From the NCBI GenBank assembly GCA_021604525.1, contig BQJD01000013.1, positions 35,165 through 99,164 of the forward strand: DNA of 64,000 bases, given 5' to 3'. A program made the translations under genes and the position numbers. Shown here piece by piece: positions 28,983 to 38,004 of this stretch (the stretch's first letter is position 1; each line of letters begins with the position of its first letter). The DNA comes from a marine bacterium B5-7 (lineage in GTDB: Bacteria; Pseudomonadota; Gammaproteobacteria; Arenicellales; CAJQKF01). A model generated the notes under the pieces. The model worked only from the letters and a program-made list of their open reading frames with translations. It was not told the origin of the DNA and ran no database searches.

Positions 28983-29900
28983 TTGGAAGCCACGAATAAT
29001 CCCGGTGCTGGTCGGGTACGGACCGCACTTGTCGCCAATGGTTCGATGTTTGCAACTACCGTATTGCGTACGCTCATTGAGGCATCATCGATCGACCTTA
29101 AGTTGCTTATCTTGTCGAGGGAATCGAATATCACTCACGGTGCTGGAAGTGGGAATCCTCCGATACCCCCGGTGCGTGTTACCGGTTCCGGCACAATGGT
29201 CGACCTCGCCAGGGATAATTGTATTGGAGTGGCTGCATACAACGGTGGTTCCGCTCTGACGACCGCGTCGTTTGAAGAGCCTTTCGATTTTATTCTAGTT
29301 GCTTGCTGTGCCGAATGGATTGCCCCGGAAATAGCAGCGCTGGCAAAACATGCATGCCTGAATCTGCACCCTTCATTACTATCACGCTATCGCGGCCCAG
29401 AGCCAATTTTCTGGCAGCTTAAAGCAGGCGAAACCAATACAGGCATCAGCTTGCATCATATCGAAGTTCGAATGGATTCAGGGCCGGTTGTCGCTATGCA
29501 CCGTGTTGCTTATCCATCCGGTGCGAGCGCGGATGAGCTGGATCAATTGCTGGCACGGGCAGGGGCCAGTCTTTTCATTCAGGCAATTGCTCGTTGGCGG
29601 GATTCAAATTTCGAATTACCCGTCGTGCAACAGGACGAGTCCATGGCGTCACAACAATCCTATGCCGATGACCAAGATTTTCTGGTGCCGGTTACCTGGT
29701 CCGCACAACGTGCATTCAACTTTATTCGTGGTGTTCGTGGTGGACCCTTTACCATTACCAATGGGACTCATCGTTTATTGGTGGATCGTGCAATGCGACT
29801 GGAATCTGATGGTGAACCAGGTTGCCCGTACTACATGGATGGCAATCAAGCTGTTATCGGGTTTAAAGACGGCACACTGCATCTTCGATGCTGCAAGTGA
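28983..29900 (+). CDS. Formyltransferase-family protein (Fmt/ArnA-like)
   Basis: A protein of about 305 residues with the N10-formyl-tetrahydrofolate transferase fold. The Rossmann-like start is RTALVANGSMFATTVLRTL. The catalytic triad is present as Asn and His in LNLHPSLLSRYRGPEPIFWQ and Asp in EVRMDSGPVV. A C-terminal Fmt-C-like domain covers about the last 90 residues. The loop resembles sugar or amine formyltransferases as much as Met-tRNA formyltransferase, and no def gene adjoins. No ATG precedes the fold; TTG at 28983 with GGAAG nine bases upstream is preferred over TTG at 28947. The acceptor is unknown. Confidence 0.75.
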   Translation: MEATNNPGAGRVRTALVANGSMFATTVLRTLIEASSIDLKLLILSRESNITHGAGSGNPPIPPVRVTGSGTMVDLARDNCIGVAAYNGGSALTTASFEEPFDFILVACCAEWIAPEIAALAKHACLNLHPSLLSRYRGPEPIFWQLKAGETNTGISLHHIEVRMDSGPVVAMHRVAYPSGASADELDQLLARAGASLFIQAIARWRDSNFELPVVQQDESMASQQSYADDQDFLVPVTWSAQRAFNFIRGVRGGPFTITNGTHRLLVDRAMRLESDGEPGCPYYMDGNQAVIGFKDGTLHLRCCK

Positions 29901-29928
29901 ACCAGATTAATGTGTAATCCCCCCATTT

Positions 29929-29952
29929 ATGACTGCACCTGGAAGCAGTCAT
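29929..29952. other. Hairpin between convergent genes
   Basis: ATGACTGC (29929-29936) and GCAGTCAT (29945-29952) form a perfect 8-bp stem with an 8-base loop, midway between the formyltransferase stop and the barrel-protein stop. No T-run follows on either strand, so it would be a processing or 3'-protecting hairpin rather than a classical terminator. Confidence 0.4.
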
Positions 29953-30057
29953 CAGTCAGCAAGCGCTAACTTCTGTTTCGGGGTTATTCAATCTAACGCC
30001 ATATTCGGACGCTCGTTATTGTACTTACCATTAAATTTCTTCCTGAATCTAATGACG

Positions 30058-31158
30058 CTAATTGGTCAAAGAACTGAAAGTTCGCCTAACCCCAATGTGG
30101 AATATGGTCGGTCGATGATTCTGGTTGCCATTAGCATCCCTTGGGCCAGAGTCGCTTAAGGCCTGTCTAACCCCTGCTACTACCGACCAATCCTTATCTA
30201 CCATATAAGTCGATTCGAAAACACCAACCAATGTTGTCCCAGTTTGTCTATCGTTGTCCACCCGAACCTGGGTGACACCCATTGATTCAAAGATCCCGGT
30301 AGATTTAGCTTTAAACTTTTCGCGATACAGCCCGGCTCCAATTCCCAGTGTCCACTGCTGAGTAAATGGCCGGTTATAGGTTGCAGTAAAGCCAATAGTT
30401 TCCACTTTAAGATCATCAATGCCCGTCAACTGTTCTTGTTCCCCGGCGATGGTCCTATTGTTAACTGCACGACCACGGTAATGACTCTGACCGTACTCGA
30501 TCCCGATTCGGACAAAGTCATTGCCGGGGTTTTTCATGGGTAGCTCCCATCCTGCGCCAATATAGAAATTAGTATCGCTATCGTCCACCGATTTGCTTAA
30601 ATTGGTATAACCTTGCTGATCCAAGACGTCGATCGCGGCGTTGACGGAGCCAGTCAGAACATCTGAATGAGTATTGGCGAAGCCAATTCCAGCATCCAAT
30701 CGCGTTGTGCCCCACCACTCGCTGCCCGTGTTATTCGGGACGGCTGCAGTCGATGTAGCACCAATCCCCGTGGCGCTAATGAGATTAATTATCTTTCCGC
30801 CCTCAAATTCCAATATAATTTTTTCTTTCTTTAGACCAGAGCCTTTTGGGTAAGTAATTTCGGCCTCATACTTACCCTCCTTAGCGCTTTTTGAGCTATC
30901 GGTTTCATCGGATTCATCAGCAGGCAATAGTGATGCTTCACCAAATTTATCCGATATCAACAGAATAAATTCCTTGTCATTATCATCTTCATCTTCAACC
31001 AGAAGAAGTTCGATTTTTGCCCCTTTTATTGGGTTTCCACTACTATCCTGTAATGAAAGCGTACTGTCATAGCTTTTCACCAATGCGAACGCGCTGATGG
31101 GCCAAATGGCAAGGACGGAGATAAGTACGTATAGCTTGGTTATTTTTGACATAATCAT
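30058..31158 (-). CDS. Putative outer-membrane beta-barrel protein with N-terminal Ig-like domain
   Basis: A 366-residue exported protein. The signal peptide is residues 3 to about 26 (ISVLAIWPISAFA). Residues 27-130 form an acidic beta domain with a DSSGNPIKGAKIELLLVED motif, like bacterial Ig or carboxypeptidase-regulatory domains. From about 145 there are alternating amphipathic strands with Tyr/Trp girdles (ETIGFTATYNRPF, WTLGIGAGLYREKF, WSVVAGVRQAL), ending near IFHIGVRRTFSSLTN, with the aromatic closing strand of outer-membrane barrels. It lies 38 bases after the secreted protease gene in the same AT-richer block. Function unknown; partner or anchor for the protease is an inference. Confidence 0.6.
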   Translation of the reverse strand: MIMSKITKLYVLISVLAIWPISAFALVKSYDSTLSLQDSSGNPIKGAKIELLLVEDEDDNDKEFILLISDKFGEASLLPADESDETDSSKSAKEGKYEAEITYPKGSGLKKEKIILEFEGGKIINLISATGIGATSTAAVPNNTGSEWWGTTRLDAGIGFANTHSDVLTGSVNAAIDVLDQQGYTNLSKSVDDSDTNFYIGAGWELPMKNPGNDFVRIGIEYGQSHYRGRAVNNRTIAGEQEQLTGIDDLKVETIGFTATYNRPFTQQWTLGIGAGLYREKFKAKSTGIFESMGVTQVRVDNDRQTGTTLVGVFESTYMVDKDWSVVAGVRQALSDSGPRDANGNQNHRPTIFHIGVRRTFSSLTN

Positions 31159-31196
31159 TTCACCATCGAATTGAGCGGTTCCACATTCCCAAGCAA

Positions 31197-33587
31197 TTAG
31201 CCGAGAGTTAGCAAGAAACGCACTTCCCGCTTCTTACCATTCTCGTGTCGAGTTGTAAGGCGTAGCGTCCACTGCTTGGCTCCCTTGAAATTGCGCGTTT
31301 CAATATCAACCAATATACCATTTGAAACCGGTTGTGTGATCTTACTGCCGACCGACTTCCATTTGGACGGTGTGTCGCCTTTACCTAGTTCTACCACAGC
31401 AGACTTGAACTTGTCGGCCAGGGCACTACCAAGTACCCGTATCGCCTTGCCACTCGATACCAGTTCCACACCATCGATCGAGGATTCGATAAAAAACCTG
31501 GGATCAGCAGACAGAGCTGCAGCCGCATCCAGCAATCCATAGCCGGTAAACTGATCCACACCAGGTGTTTCGATATCTCGTGCAGACTGCAAAATCATGC
31601 GTTTAACCTGGGTGGCCGTCAGCTTCGGATTTATCGAGAAAAGCAAAGACGCTACACCAGCTACATGAGGGGCAGCAAAGGAGGTACCAGTGGCGTGGTA
31701 AAGAATTCTTTCTGGACCAACGATGTTACTGCCGGGGCTGTAGTTATCATCAGCAAAAATCATCGGGTCTGTATGGCGTGCACGAAGCGATAAAATCTCA
31801 CTGCCTGGCGCGACAATATCAACTGCGTCACCCCAGTTGGAATATCTGGCATGCGTATTGCCAGCCGAAACAGCGGCAACTGTGACTACGCCATTAAGAC
31901 CGGCCGGCCAGAATTCTGCGGTGTCCTTAGCCTGATTACCGGCAGCTACGACCACGAGCACACCATTATCATTAGCGAAACGTACCGCGTCGTACTCCAC
32001 TTCTGAAAACTCTTCTCCTCCCAGGCTGACATTAATTACCCTGGCACCCATAGAGACCGCGTAGCCAATGGCTGCAGCCAAATCCACACTATTACCATTG
32101 CCCTGATAATTCGTCACTTTAATTGGCAGCAATTTCGCCCATGGGTTAATACCGGCAATACCTATACCATTGTCGGTGGTGGCACCGATTATCCCGGCTA
32201 CCAGGGTGCCATGACCATTGGCATCTTGAGTATTATTATTATCACTAACAAAATTCCAGCCATAGACATCATCAACAATCCCATTATCATCATCGTCTAA
32301 AGCATTGTCGGCAATTTCTTCGGTATTTATCCATATGCGATTCCGCAGGTCTGGATGTGTAAGGTCAAGCCCGCTATCTATAATGGCCACTATGGTGGGT
32401 GATGCCTGTTCCGGCCACAATCCCGAACCTTTAATTGAAAATCCTATAGTACTTAAACCCCACTGATCTTCCAGGCCATCTCTAATACTGCCTGTCGATG
32501 AGAAATAAGTATCACTGGGGTTTGCTGGCATCTGTGTACTGCGGGCTTTTCCTGTCTCGCCCGTTTTATTGTCTTCCGGTTTAGATCCTTTTTCCGACGG
32601 AGTAAATCCATGGGTAAAGAATTCGTATCGGTAAGAAGCACTAAGACCATTTTTTAACTTTTTATCAGCCTTGATCGCAGTATCATTGGGCGGGTCAGTG
32701 GGTGTTTTTAATGATTTAAGAGCGTCGCTGAAAATTTTGTCAGGGTTGTACTCAACCTCAATTTTGAATTCATCATCAAGCGCGCCTTGTTCCTGCCAGT
32801 ATTTCTTAAGTGATTCTGGTGAAACTTTGTATTCCAAATCTCCCGTTCTCTTGTTGAAATGAATCCAAACTTGAATGCGTTGGTCAGCATTTGCGTCAGC
32901 CTGATTCAAAATTGGAAGTTGTTTCAAGTCAGGGCAAAATTTAGTCTCAAGTGCTTCTAATTCTGCTTTTCGATTTGTCAGTTCATTTAAAAATTCGTTC
33001 TGGCGTTTAACCCTTTTTGCCCTCTCCTTCGGTAATTCGTCAATACTGAAATTGTGAAACTCATCCACGTTTTGGCCTACCCAATTGTTAATTTTCTCTG
33101 CTTTCTCAACGCATTCAAAACTCTTTTTGCATCGTGTGCTGACAAATAGTGCTTCAGAAGGCAAATATGATCCGGTTGGCGAAACCGAACCAAATTTCTT
33201 TTGTAGTTCTGCCGGGATTGAGACGATTTCCGTATGATTAAAAATACACTTCAGCCAATTTATCCATACCTTCTCAAGGCCCGACTCAACCTTTTCCAAA
33301 TCAAGTTGCAGAATTTCTTTTTTATTAGTGTCCGTAGCGTTACGTACTTTGTTCTCCAGATCATTGATTTGCTCATGATGATATTTCAGTGCATCAGCAA
33401 CTGGCTGACAAGTTTCCGGTATACGGCTTGGATCAGTCTCATAGGTATTCAGGACTGCCTCAATTGCAAGCAAATAGAGTTCGGCAGGATACAGATCGAA
33501 ATTATTCTGTGCATAGGTCGGCGGCGCAGCAGGCGCAATAAATACTACCAGCATCAGTAGATAATTTCGAAAACAATATCTAGTCAT
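31197..33587 (-). CDS. Secreted subtilisin-like serine protease (S8) with long N-terminal domain
   Basis: A protein of about 796 residues. The catalytic triad is intact, numbering from the ATG at 33587: Asp404 in IIDSGLDLTHPDLR, His459 in NGHGTLVAGIIG, Ser636 in GTSFAAPHVAG, with oxyanion Asn551 in AAGNQ. The signal peptide is residues 1-27 (LLMLVVFIAPAAPPTYA). An unusual 350-residue helical region with six Cys and a charged coiled-coil stretch precedes the catalytic domain, far longer than a normal I9 propeptide. A beta domain of about 90 residues closes the protein. ATG at 33587 is chosen over 33632 because it gives a proper signal peptide. It is followed by the barrel gene. Confidence 0.85.
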   Translation of the reverse strand: MTRYCFRNYLLMLVVFIAPAAPPTYAQNNFDLYPAELYLLAIEAVLNTYETDPSRIPETCQPVADALKYHHEQINDLENKVRNATDTNKKEILQLDLEKVESGLEKVWINWLKCIFNHTEIVSIPAELQKKFGSVSPTGSYLPSEALFVSTRCKKSFECVEKAEKINNWVGQNVDEFHNFSIDELPKERAKRVKRQNEFLNELTNRKAELEALETKFCPDLKQLPILNQADANADQRIQVWIHFNKRTGDLEYKVSPESLKKYWQEQGALDDEFKIEVEYNPDKIFSDALKSLKTPTDPPNDTAIKADKKLKNGLSASYRYEFFTHGFTPSEKGSKPEDNKTGETGKARSTQMPANPSDTYFSSTGSIRDGLEDQWGLSTIGFSIKGSGLWPEQASPTIVAIIDSGLDLTHPDLRNRIWINTEEIADNALDDDDNGIVDDVYGWNFVSDNNNTQDANGHGTLVAGIIGATTDNGIGIAGINPWAKLLPIKVTNYQGNGNSVDLAAAIGYAVSMGARVINVSLGGEEFSEVEYDAVRFANDNGVLVVVAAGNQAKDTAEFWPAGLNGVVTVAAVSAGNTHARYSNWGDAVDIVAPGSEILSLRARHTDPMIFADDNYSPGSNIVGPERILYHATGTSFAAPHVAGVASLLFSINPKLTATQVKRMILQSARDIETPGVDQFTGYGLLDAAAALSADPRFFIESSIDGVELVSSGKAIRVLGSALADKFKSAVVELGKGDTPSKWKSVGSKITQPVSNGILVDIETRNFKGAKQWTLRLTTRHENGKKREVRFLLTLG

Positions 33588-33999
33588 CTGGCAACCTGGC
33601 ATCGCCGAGATCTTTAAGCTATTTATTCGCATATCTATTACCCATCCAGGTACTATACTAACTGATGTCCACTATAGTGCTAGTAGTCAGTGATGTGGTT
33701 AGTTCCATTTGACTGTGCCATCAATTTCCGGGATTTTTAAAGAGTTGGTTCGTTTTATGTTTGTTTTTTAATAGATCGATGTTTTCTGAAGATATAAATT
33801 GTTCGTCTGGAATTTCCGGATTGATGTACTTCCAACATTCGTGTAATTAACAACCAATGTCGCTTTAGTCATTGCTTGAGTGTAACAATTGGTCGTGGGA
33901 ATGACTGCAAAGAGTTTAACCGTCCTGTGTCTGATTTGTTCAAAGCCAATTTTCTAACATTATTAGCTCAAGTTCCAATTTCTAAAGATAAGGGTTCTA
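33588..33999. other. AT-rich upstream region of the protease gene
   Basis: About 410 bases between the protease start and the uup stop (both minus strand). It contains a perfect 10-base palindrome CACTATAGTG at 33670-33679, about 85 bases upstream of the protease start, and a TATAGT box nearer the gene. No coding frame is convincing. It probably carries the protease promoter. Confidence 0.45.
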
Positions 34000-35790
34000 T
34001 CAGGCGCCCTCGAGTTCTTCCCAGCGTTTGTATGCCCTGGATAAAGCAGATTCCTTATCTTCAAGTTCCCGATTTGCCTTGGCTACCTGGTCAGTTGGTT
34101 TGGTATAAAAGTCAGGGTGTGACAAAGTGTTATGTAGCTCGCTGATATCAGTTTCGAGTTGTTCGATGAGTCCCGGCAATTTCTCAAGTTCTAGCTTGAA
34201 CTTGTAACTCAATCGTGGCTGCCTGGTTGTTACTTTTTTAAGGGTTTCACCCGAACTGGTTTTGCTGTTATTCGGATCCACAGATTGTTGTGCAATTGTT
34301 GCCCGTCTTACACGCTCATACTCGGTGTAACCTCCTTCGTATGCAGCGACATGGCCACTGCCATCCAGATGAAGCATTGAAGTGGTGACATTGTCTATAA
34401 ATGCACGATCGTGGCTGATCAATATCAATGTGCCATCGAAATCCAGCAAAATTTCTTCAAGCAACTCCAACGTCTCAATATCAAGATCGTTGGTGGGTTC
34501 GTCCATTACCAGCAAATTGAAGGGCTTTGAAAACAGCCGCGCCAACATTAGCCGGGCACGTTCGCCTCCTGAAAGCCGATGTATTGGTGCACGAGCTTTT
34601 TCCGGCGTAAACAAGTAGTCTTTCATGTAACTGATAATATGCCGCTGACCCTTTGGACCCTCTACAAATTCACGACCACCGGCTACGTTATCCGCTGCGT
34701 TCAATGATTCGTCCAGATGTGCGCGATGTTGATCAAATTCAGCCAGTTCAATCTTAGTGCCGGTTGTAACCGTGCCGGATTGTGGTGTCAGTTTCCCAAG
34801 CATGAGATTGATCAAGGTCGTCTTGCCGCTGCCGTTGACACCGGTGATGCCAATGCGGTCGCCACGCATGATTCGAAAACTGAATGAGTTGATCAGCGGT
34901 TTATCGTCATAGCTGAAGCTGACATTATCGAGATCCAGTACAATCTTCCCCGAAGTTGATGATTCGCGAATGCTTGCCCTGGCGCGGGCCTCGGTTCCAC
35001 GATCGCGTTGGTGTTGTCGACGCATTTCCTGAAGACGCCGCACCCGCCCTTCATTTCGTGTACGACGTGCCTTGATTCCACCTCGGATCCACGCTTCTTC
35101 TTCATCGAGCACTTTGTTGAATTGTGCTCGTTCGCGTTCTTCAGTCTCGATTCTCGCCTCACGCTGTTGAAGGTAGCGTCGATATCCCATGCGGCCGTGA
35201 TGCAACACACCGCGATCTATCTCCACCACTTCGCTCGCTACGTTATCAATAAACCTTCTGTCGTGACTGATAAACATCACAGACAGGCCGGGCGACTTTA
35301 ACCAGTGTTCCAGCCACTCGATGGCATCGGTATCAAGATGGTTTGTCGGCTCATCCAGCAATAACAAATCCGGACTTCCAGCAAGTGCCCGGGCAAGCAG
35401 GGTACGGCGTTTCATCCCGCCGGAAAGCGATGCAAAGCTGGTATCCGGGTCGACCGATAGACGATCCAGAATTTTACGTGTAGACAGATCACCGGCATGC
35501 CCACCCGTGGCGATTTCTATTGCGCTGCCATCACTTGAATCGATGGTATTGCCATCAATGCCAAAGCCGACCTCCTGGGAAAGCCAGCCGATTTTGAGGC
35601 CAGGCATGATGCGGCGGGCTCCGTCATCCGCAATCATTGCGCCAGCAAGTAGTTTTAATAGCGTGCTTTTTCCAGAACCATTTCGGCCCAGCAGGCAGAT
35701 ACGTGCGCCGTGTTCAATAACAAGGTTGCCACGTTCAATAATCGGTGGACCACCGAATCCGAGTTCAATATTTTGTAGTTCGACCAGCAT
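34000..35790 (-). CDS. uup: ABC-F ATPase, Uup family
   Basis: A 596-residue soluble protein with two ABC domains and no membrane part. First domain: GRNGSGKST near 36, LSGGMKRRTLLARAL and LLLLDEPTNHLD. Second domain: GVNGSGKTTLINL near 320, LSGGERARLMLARL and LLVMDEPTNDLD. A linker of basic helices lies between them. The C-terminal coiled coil (about 520-596, with KLPGLIEQLETDISELH) marks Uup, which binds DNA or ribosomes, rather than Ettas. Uup proteins act in translation or ribosome assembly and in preventing tandem-repeat excision. Confidence 0.92.
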   Translation of the reverse strand: MLVELQNIELGFGGPPIIERGNLVIEHGARICLLGRNGSGKSTLLKLLAGAMIADDGARRIMPGLKIGWLSQEVGFGIDGNTIDSSDGSAIEIATGGHAGDLSTRKILDRLSVDPDTSFASLSGGMKRRTLLARALAGSPDLLLLDEPTNHLDTDAIEWLEHWLKSPGLSVMFISHDRRFIDNVASEVVEIDRGVLHHGRMGYRRYLQQREARIETEERERAQFNKVLDEEEAWIRGGIKARRTRNEGRVRRLQEMRRQHQRDRGTEARARASIRESSTSGKIVLDLDNVSFSYDDKPLINSFSFRIMRGDRIGITGVNGSGKTTLINLMLGKLTPQSGTVTTGTKIELAEFDQHRAHLDESLNAADNVAGGREFVEGPKGQRHIISYMKDYLFTPEKARAPIHRLSGGERARLMLARLFSKPFNLLVMDEPTNDLDIETLELLEEILLDFDGTLILISHDRAFIDNVTTSMLHLDGSGHVAAYEGGYTEYERVRRATIAQQSVDPNNSKTSSGETLKKVTTRQPRLSYKFKLELEKLPGLIEQLETDISELHNTLSHPDFYTKPTDQVAKANRELEDKESALSRAYKRWEELEGA

Positions 35791-35906
35791 GTAGTTGTTT
35801 TCAACCGTAAATTCAGTGGAGTCGTCTTATAATGACCCGGTTAGCGATCAGGCAGGAGTATGTGATTAAATGAGTGAAGAATTTCGGACCGGATAATAGC
35901 AAGAGC

Positions 35907-37055
35907 ATGGCCACATTCGACAGCCTTCAAATGACAAGACAGTTAGTGTCTTACGATACGGTGTCTCGCGACAGCAATCTGCCGTTAATAGAATTTACCG
36001 AGAACTGGCTCGTTGACAATGGGATTGACAGTTTTCGTATCAGCAGTGATGACGGTACCAAGTCGAATCTGGTGGCGTCAATTGGGCCTGCCGAGGCGGA
36101 TGGAATCATCCTGTCCGGGCATACGGATGTTGTCCCGGTAGATGGTCAGCCATGGTCGGCCGATCCATTCGCGCCATGGGTGGATGAGGGCAGGTTATAC
36201 GGTCGAGGCACCTGTGACATGAAGGGATTCATCGCTGTGGCGCTGGCTGCCGTGCCACGCATGACGAATCTGAAGCGACCGATTCATCTGGCGCTTTCCT
36301 ATGATGAAGAGGTGGGTTGCAAGGGTGCGCCGAGAATGATCGACGCAATTCGCAGAAAATTACCGCCTTGTCGCGCGGTGGTTATCGGCGAACCCACCTG
36401 TATGCAAGCGGTTCGGGCACACAAGGGAATTGTTGCCTTGAAGACTACCGTAACCGGCTACGAAACCCATTCCAGCCAGACGCATCGCGGTGTCAGCGCG
36501 GTCATGACGGCAGCGAGACTTGTTAGCTACCTCGACACCATGGCGACGACAATCGCCCATCAAACCCATAACGATAACGGTTTTGAGCCGCCATACACCA
36601 CGGTACACGTTGGTATTATTCGTGGTGGCACCGCCATCAATATCATTTCCCGGGAATGTGAATTCATTTGGGATATACGGGCGATGCCACAGGACAATCC
36701 ACAATCCCTGATCGATGAATTCGAAACTTTCTGTCGCGATGAGGTATTACCTGAACTCAAGCGTCGTCATTTTGCAGTCGCTATCGATACTCAAATTCTC
36801 GCCAATGCACCCGGGTTCGAAGTATCTGCCGACAGCTATGCGGTGGAAATGGTGCAGAGACTGACCGGGATAAAGGCAACACAAAATGTTTCCTATGCTG
36901 CCGAAGCGGGACAGTATCAGGCGGCCGGACTCGCCTCGGTCATTTGCGGACCGGGTTCTATCGATCAGGCACATCAGCCTGATGAATACCTTGAGCTAAG
37001 CGAATTACAGGCTGCCGAACATCTCATCGATGAGATTATCGAGATGCAATCTTAA
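35907..37055 (+). CDS. argE: Acetylornithine deacetylase
   Basis: A 382-residue M20-family zinc hydrolase that converts N-acetylornithine to ornithine. Metal-site motifs are SGHTDVVPVDGQPW near 71, GRGTCDMKGFIAVAL near 97 and the catalytic Glu pair in SYDEEVGCKGA near 132. HKGIVALKTTVTG opens the dimerisation lid. ATG at 35907 gives the usual length (about 383). GTG at 35874 is an alternative. A good AGGAG (35854-35858) instead serves an 8-codon frame (ATG 35870) that stops 10 bases before this ATG, which may be a small upstream ORF. Confidence 0.9.
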   Translation: MATFDSLQMTRQLVSYDTVSRDSNLPLIEFTENWLVDNGIDSFRISSDDGTKSNLVASIGPAEADGIILSGHTDVVPVDGQPWSADPFAPWVDEGRLYGRGTCDMKGFIAVALAAVPRMTNLKRPIHLALSYDEEVGCKGAPRMIDAIRRKLPPCRAVVIGEPTCMQAVRAHKGIVALKTTVTGYETHSSQTHRGVSAVMTAARLVSYLDTMATTIAHQTHNDNGFEPPYTTVHVGIIRGGTAINIISRECEFIWDIRAMPQDNPQSLIDEFETFCRDEVLPELKRRHFAVAIDTQILANAPGFEVSADSYAVEMVQRLTGIKATQNVSYAAEAGQYQAAGLASVICGPGSIDQAHQPDEYLELSELQAAEHLIDEIIEMQS

Positions 37056-37400
37056 AAACGCAGTTCGAAAGTCATAAGCTTTCGGTATCAGTTACCCCAC
37101 CCAATTTGCATACGCAAGTCTCTCGCGACATGCTCCTGATCAAGCTTGAGAATTGAATTTCCTGAGCTCAGCTACACCCGTTATCCCAAGCCGTTTGTCG
37201 GTCCACTGGTCGGAGTTTTCGAGACTAATACTGAAACTCGAATATAACTTAATAGAAACCAGTAACTAACTGAATAATAAAAATAGTATGGATATTTTAT
37301 ATAAAGCCTAATCAGCTTGCCTGTCGATCTGAGACAATAATCCGACTACGTTGTGTGGTACCGTCTAACTATCAATTTTCATCCCGACTTGTGATCCACT
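37056..37400. other. Non-coding region between argE and hemerythrin gene
   Basis: 345 bases, AT-rich, especially at 37240-37320. A weak 6-bp hairpin (CGAAAG/CTTTCG, 37066-37084) follows the argE stop without a T-run. No RNA gene or ORF is convincing. The hemerythrin promoter must lie here; a TATTTTATATAAAG stretch near 37293 is a possible -10 area. Confidence 0.45.
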
Positions 37401-37946
37401 ATGACTCAAATATTTGAAGAGCTGAACAATCAGCATAAAAACATCGTCACACTTATTCATATGATTGAAAATCAGATTGACCGCGTTGCAAATGAGGAGA
37501 TGCCTAACGTTTCGTTACTGCTGGATATCATGCAATATCTGACCCGTTATGTGGATGTATCCCATCATCCTACAGAGGAATTATTGATTGCCCGCTATGA
37601 ACAAAGTGAAGCACCGGAAAATCATGAGGTTCACGAGTGCAAGCTCCAACATCGCCAGCTTCTTGGATTGGGACGGGAATTCCTGGCCATTGTCGAAGCC
37701 GTTCGCGAAGAACAACTGGTAGAACGGGTTGAGTTCGAACGGGTTGGTCGGGAATTTATCCAGAAACAACTCGACCATATCGACCTGGAAGAAGGCAAGG
37801 TGTTCCCTGTCCTCAAAAAATCACTCAATAAGAAAGCGTTGAAGGAAGTTCGTGAAGAACTCGCTCAAAGCAAGGATCCATTGTTTGGTGATATTGTCGA
37901 CAAGGAATATCAGAAGTTATACGACTATATAATTCGCAGCGCGTGA
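37401..37946 (+). CDS. Hemerythrin-domain protein
   Basis: A 181-residue four-helix protein with hemerythrin di-iron ligands: His in NNQHKNIVTLIHMIE near 12-21, VSHHPTEELL near 54, HEVHECKLQHRQLL near 75-88, and QLDHIDLEEGKVFPVL near 129. Bacterial members bind oxygen or sense oxygen, nitric oxide or iron. No signalling domain is fused. It stands alone, convergent with gshA. Confidence 0.85.
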   Translation: MTQIFEELNNQHKNIVTLIHMIENQIDRVANEEMPNVSLLLDIMQYLTRYVDVSHHPTEELLIARYEQSEAPENHEVHECKLQHRQLLGLGREFLAIVEAVREEQLVERVEFERVGREFIQKQLDHIDLEEGKVFPVLKKSLNKKALKEVREELAQSKDPLFGDIVDKEYQKLYDYIIRSA

Positions 37947-37963
37947 GGTGGGATCACACGCTG

Positions 37964-37993
37964 TTGAACATCGTTTGTTCAAGAGTAGTTTTT
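37964..37993 (+). terminator. Weak terminator after the hemerythrin gene
   Basis: TTGAAC (37964-37969) and GTTCAA (37977-37982) form a 6-bp stem with a 7-base loop; a run of five T follows at 37989-37993. AT-rich and modest, but correctly placed between convergent genes. Confidence 0.4.
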
Positions 37994-38004
37994 AAAATTT
38001 CCGG

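Noticed and set aside
33876..34145. 89-codon plus-strand frame overlapping the uup 3' end
   Set aside because: It runs antisense into a conserved coiled-coil region and lacks a ribosome site.
37066..37084. Terminator after argE
   Set aside because: A 6-bp stem is present but no T-run follows on either strand.
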